Positions 61,043-64,000 of a DNA stretch of 64,000 bases are shown here, piece by piece (the first letter of the stretch is position 1; each line of letters begins with the position of its first letter). The DNA lies in assembly GCA_039725955.1 (NCBI GenBank), contig CP091034.1, forward strand, positions 3,286,001 to 3,350,000, in the 5' to 3' direction. The notes beneath the pieces were generated by a model. It worked only from the letters and a program-made list of their open reading frames with translations, did not search any database and was not told where the DNA came from. A program made the position numbers and the translations under genes. Origin of the DNA: Sinorhizobium sp. B11. Lineage in GTDB: Bacteria; Pseudomonadota; Alphaproteobacteria; Rhizobiales; Rhizobiaceae.

Positions 61043-62572
61043 ATGGAAGACCAGCGATATGCTTTTGGCCGTTTCATGCTCGACCCCGCCAGCGGCATTC
61101 TGCGGCGGGACGGCCAGCCAGTCCCGCTTGGCCAGCGCGCAATCGCTCTGCTCACAGCGCTGCTGAATGCAGACGGCAGACCGGTCGGAAAGGATGCCTT
61201 GATCGAAGCGGGCTGGCCGGGACTGATGGTCGAGGAAGGCAATCTTTCCGTACAGATCGCGCATCTGCGCAAGGCGCTCGGGCAGCGACCCGACGGGCAG
61301 GAATGGATCGTCACGCTGCCACGCCTCGGCTATCGCCTCTTCAGGAGCCAGACGCCGACCTCTGATATCGGCGACGACATATTCCCGTCTCTCGCGATAC
61401 TGCCTTTCGAAAACCTCAGCGGCGACCCCGAGCAGCAATATTTTGCCGATGGCGTCGTCGACGATGTCATCACCGCACTCAGCCGCTTCAGGTCCTTTGC
61501 GGTCATTGCCCGCAATACCAGCTTCGTCTATCGCGGCATGGGTGACGTCAGAAAGATCGCCGGAGAACTCGGCGTCAAATATGTGCTGGAAGGAAGCCTG
61601 CGCAAATCCGGCAACAGATTACGCATCTATGCCCGGCTGGTGGATGCCGCCGCCAATATGCAGCTCTGGGCGCAAAGCTTTGACGGCGACCTCGAAGATG
61701 TCTTCGAGTTTCAGGACCGCATTACCGAATCCGTCGCCATAGGAATCGAGCCCCATGTCCAGCGCGCCGAACTGGAACACGCACGCCGGGAACGGCCCGG
61801 CAGCATCTCCGTCTATGATATCTGCCTGCAGGTCCTGCCGAAAATTCTTGCCGAAACCTCCAGACAGAATGCAGAAGCCCATGCTCTGTTGACCGAGGCG
61901 CTCGAACGCGAGCCGGATAATGCCCGCATTCTGGCACTCGCCTCCTATACGCTCGAACACCGCAGAACGATGGGCTGGCCGCCCTTTGGGCCCGACGATG
62001 CGGAGAAATGTGTCGCGCTCGCACGCCGGGGCATCGAACTGGCGAAAGGCGACGCCACGATCATGGCCACCTGCGGCATGTCGCTCATTCAGGTCGGGCG
62101 CGAATATGATTGGGGTCTGGCAATCATGCAGGCCGCCGTCGATCTCAATCCCAACAGCCTGAGCGTTGTCGTAAGAGCCGGAATTGCCCACGTTCATTGC
62201 GGCGATCTTGATCGGGGGCAGCAATATCTCACGCGTGCCCACCGCCTGAGCCCGCTTGATCCCTACGCTCACATCACCTTCTGCGGCCTCGCCGATATTG
62301 AGATGATCCGCGGCAATTATGAGCAATCGCTTCTGTGGGCATCGCGTTCACTGGCGTTGAACCCGAATTTCGATCCGACGGTCTGGATCCTGATCACCGA
62401 CAATATGAACCTCGGTCGTGTCGAAGAGGCCAAGCGCTTCCTGCAACATCTGTTGCGCATCGCGCCTGACAGCACGCTGGCAAGCATCGCAGCCGGGCAG
62501 GCGACCAAAATTCCCGAACGCCGGGCCCTTGTCCTGGAGGGACTACGCAGCGCCGGCCTGCCGGAGGCTTAG
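61043..62572 (+). CDS. winged-helix regulator with TolB-like and TPR domains (CadC/adenylate-cyclase-associated type)
   Basis: This 509-residue protein has an OmpR-type winged helix at residues 5-100 (LDPASGILRRDGQPVPLGQRAIALLTALL, named by its ends; then VQIAHLRKAL and LPRLGYRLF). A TolB-N-like segment follows (SLAILPFENLSGDPEQQYFADG, then GVKYVLEGSLRKSG and RLVDAAANMQLWAQSFDG), and then TPR repeats to the end. In rhizobia these regulators are numerous and their signals unknown. There is no membrane helix. Two starts are possible: 61043 (chosen, MEDQRY, nearest the domain) and 60995; neither has a clear ribosome-binding site. Confidence 0.8.
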   Translation: MEDQRYAFGRFMLDPASGILRRDGQPVPLGQRAIALLTALLNADGRPVGKDALIEAGWPGLMVEEGNLSVQIAHLRKALGQRPDGQEWIVTLPRLGYRLFRSQTPTSDIGDDIFPSLAILPFENLSGDPEQQYFADGVVDDVITALSRFRSFAVIARNTSFVYRGMGDVRKIAGELGVKYVLEGSLRKSGNRLRIYARLVDAAANMQLWAQSFDGDLEDVFEFQDRITESVAIGIEPHVQRAELEHARRERPGSISVYDICLQVLPKILAETSRQNAEAHALLTEALEREPDNARILALASYTLEHRRTMGWPPFGPDDAEKCVALARRGIELAKGDATIMATCGMSLIQVGREYDWGLAIMQAAVDLNPNSLSVVVRAGIAHVHCGDLDRGQQYLTRAHRLSPLDPYAHITFCGLADIEMIRGNYEQSLLWASRSLALNPNFDPTVWILITDNMNLGRVEEAKRFLQHLLRIAPDSTLASIAAGQATKIPERRALVLEGLRSAGLPEA

Positions 62573-62684
62573 GGACGCTTCGGAACTTTTTGGATCTTTT
62601 AGGGGGCCGCTAAAGGACCCTGCGCACGCCCGCGAAGCAATCTCCTCTTACCGCGCAAGGAGCGCGGCAATTTGGGAGGTTTCG

Positions 62685-63155
62685 ATGTTATCGCCCTTGA
62701 TGATACTGTCACTCGACCAGGGCAGACCCGCCCCTGCACCACGATCTGTCGGCCAATTCGATGCCCGCCTTCTGGAGGACATTGCCGACTGCATCGCCGA
62801 GCCAGAGGTTCGAGCCTCAGCCGATCCGAAGATTGCAGGAATGATTGCCTTCATCCGCAAAAGCTTGCGAATTGGCCAGCGCTCCCCGGGTATGGGATTT
62901 TGCTTCGTCCGGCTCAGCCGCACCGGCCGAAACCGTAGATCAGTGTTTCTTCTGCTGCTGTTCGGCAGCGGCAACCCGGTTCAGCATCGCCACCATCTTG
63001 GTCTTGATCGATCCGTAGGTGCCGAGTTCGAAATTACAGCTGAAGCAGGTGATGATGTCGCTGTCGATCGGCTGCGGGCGCGGAAATTTCATGCGCGTGT
63101 TGCGGCACTTCGGGCAAGGGACTTCGATCTGCATGTTTCAGCGGCTCCTTATTAG
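62685..63155 (+). CDS. uncertain small gene with a strong ribosome-binding site
   Basis: An ATG at 62685 follows a perfect GGGAGG. The first 70 or so codons look protein-like, including FDARLLEDIADCIAEPEVRA and KIAGMIAFIRKSLRIG. After about codon 85 the frame runs antisense through the zinc-ribbon gene at 62940-63134 and loses protein character. It may be a real short gene whose stop was lost, or a decayed one. The 367-bp stretch 62573-62939 otherwise holds nothing I can support. Confidence 0.35.
   Translation: MLSPLMILSLDQGRPAPAPRSVGQFDARLLEDIADCIAEPEVRASADPKIAGMIAFIRKSLRIGQRSPGMGFCFVRLSRTGRNRRSVFLLLLFGSGNPVQHRHHLGLDRSVGAEFEITAEAGDDVAVDRLRARKFHARVAALRARDFDLHVSAAPY
62940..63134 (-). CDS. small zinc-ribbon protein
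   Basis: This 64-residue protein carries a four-cysteine zinc ribbon, CPKCRNTRMKF and ITCFSCNFELG, followed by a short helix (KTKMVAMLNRVAAAEQQQ) with a Gln/Lys-rich tail. AAGGAG precedes the ATG at 63134 at slightly wide spacing. Such minimal ribbons bind nucleic acid or protein partners. It is antisense to the 3' part of the uncertain frame at 62685 and divergent from puuD. The role is not known. Confidence 0.7.
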   Translation of the reverse strand: MQIEVPCPKCRNTRMKFPRPQPIDSDIITCFSCNFELGTYGSIKTKMVAMLNRVAAAEQQQKKH

Positions 63156-63301
63156 CGTCGTTGCGATGCCTTAGCACATATGCCGCACCCGGCAAGCTCT
63201 TACTGCAACGTCCACTGCGGCAAGAAACCCCAAGTTCCCCCTTTCCTCCCGCTTGAATTTCTCGCAATCTCACGAGTCGGGAAAAAGAACAGGGGAACTG
63301 A

Positions 63302-64000
63302 ATGTATGAATATGCAATAGCCTGGGAGTGGCTGGCCTTTGCGGCGCGCTGGTTCCACGTCGTTACCGCGATCGCCTGGATCGGATCGTCCTTCTATTTT
63401 ATCGCGCTCGACCTCGGCCTGGTGAAGCGCCCGCATCTGCCAGCCGGAGTTCACGGCGAGGAATGGCAGGTCCATGGCGGCGGCTTCTATCACATCCAGA
63501 AATATCTGGTGGCACCGGCCGAGATGCCGGAACACCTGACCTGGTTCAAATATGAAAGCTATTTCACCTGGCTCTCAGGCTTCCTGATGCTCTGCATCGT
63601 CTATTACGGCGGCGCCGACCTCTTCCTCATCGATCGCCATGTGCTGGATATTTCCAAGCCGGTCGCCATCCTGATCTCGCTCGCATCGCTCGGCTTCGGC
63701 TGGATCGTCTACGACCTGCTCTGCAAGTCGCCGCTCGGAAAGAACACCTGGGGCCTGATGGCGGTGCTCTATGTCGTGCTGGTCTTCATGGGCTGGGGCT
63801 ATACGCAGGTCTTCACCGGCCGTGCCGCCTTCCTGCATCTCGGCGCCTTCACCGCCACGATCATGTCGGCCAACGTCTTCATGATCATCATTCCCAACCA
63901 GAAGATCGTCGTGGCCGACCTGATCGCAGGCCGCACGCCGGATGCCAAATATGGCTATATGGCCAAGCAGCGCTCGCTGCATAACAACTACCTGACGCTG
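63302..64000 (+). CDS. puuD: urate hydroxylase PuuD, 5' part (continues beyond the window)
   Basis: PuuD is a membrane urate oxidase that starts ring opening of urate. The visible 233 residues are hydrophobic, with helices at about residues 10-35 (FAARWFHVVTAIAWIGSSFYFIALDLG), 90-105, 120-145 and 155-200. The first part (VHGGGFYHIQKYL, then MPEHLTWFKYESYFTWLSG) is characteristic of the family; a C-terminal cytochrome c domain is expected beyond the edge. AGGGGAA stands before the ATG. It belongs with xdhABC and ade as the purine breakdown route. Confidence 0.9.
   Translation, partial: MYEYAIAWEWLAFAARWFHVVTAIAWIGSSFYFIALDLGLVKRPHLPAGVHGEEWQVHGGGFYHIQKYLVAPAEMPEHLTWFKYESYFTWLSGFLMLCIVYYGGADLFLIDRHVLDISKPVAILISLASLGFGWIVYDLLCKSPLGKNTWGLMAVLYVVLVFMGWGYTQVFTGRAAFLHLGAFTATIMSANVFMIIIPNQKIVVADLIAGRTPDAKYGYMAKQRSLHNNYLTL

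Overview
This window is chromosomal-type DNA from a member of the Rhizobiaceae, most probably the genus Rhizobium (R. leguminosarum/R. etli-like). The evidence is high GC with a strong third-position bias, a BacA peptide transporter, a NolR-like regulator, the gstI/glnII divergent pair, ChoXWV choline uptake genes, a bdhA-xdhAB gene order I know from Sinorhizobium meliloti, and a RIME-like palindromic repeat. The genus call is inference from gene content. I see no rRNA, tRNA, CRISPR array, insertion sequence or prophage. Most of the window is ordinary metabolic and transport genes with many local regulators.

Layout. At 0-13 kb: putA with its divergent Lrp-type regulator; a LuxR-type solo regulator and a stand-alone PAS protein; a DUF2333 membrane protein and a coiled-coil protein; thymidine kinase; the choXWV operon; a HugZ-like protein; and a NolR-like ArsR regulator. 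At 13-24 kb: a Tat-exported PhoX-type phosphatase, an omega-aminotransferase, a secreted hydrolase, an HD-GYP protein, an orphan branched-chain amino acid-type binding protein, adenine deaminase and a GH13 alpha-glucosidase. At 24-35 kb: a complete oppABCDF operon, 2-keto-3-deoxygluconate kinase, the gstI/glnII nitrogen module, a GT4 glycosyltransferase, and a secreted esterase divergent from an OhrR-like regulator.

At 35-50 kb: der with a TPR protein, an NnrU-like protein, a polysaccharide deacetylase, a second PAS protein, bacA, an MFS transporter with a divergent PadR regulator, a TetR regulator divergent from a RidA protein, then a long minus-strand run (GreA-like factor, methionine aminopeptidase, flavin-dependent oxidoreductase, an ECF42-type sigma factor with its YCII partner). 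At 50-64 kb: an HD-domain protein, a GlxA-type regulator, glycerol kinase, and a ketone-body/purine block (bdhA, xdhA, xdhB, xdhC, a LysR regulator, and at the right edge the start of urate hydroxylase puuD).

The genes serve uptake and breakdown of plant- or soil-derived compounds: proline, choline, peptides, glycerol, beta-hydroxybutyrate, purines and sugar acids. Nitrogen assimilation comes through GSII. The most informative non-coding signals are a sigma-54 promoter with two tandem NtrC-like dyads between gstI and glnII, a three-site palindrome array between tetR and ridA, a 19-bp exact direct repeat between the OhrR-like gene and the esterase, two matches to the NolR consensus in front of the nolR-like gene, and a 138-bp element with perfect 24-bp inverted ends inside the xdhA-xdhB gap. 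I found no clearly new multi-gene defence or biosynthetic system. The best leads are these regulatory arrays and a few uncharacterised small or unusual proteins.
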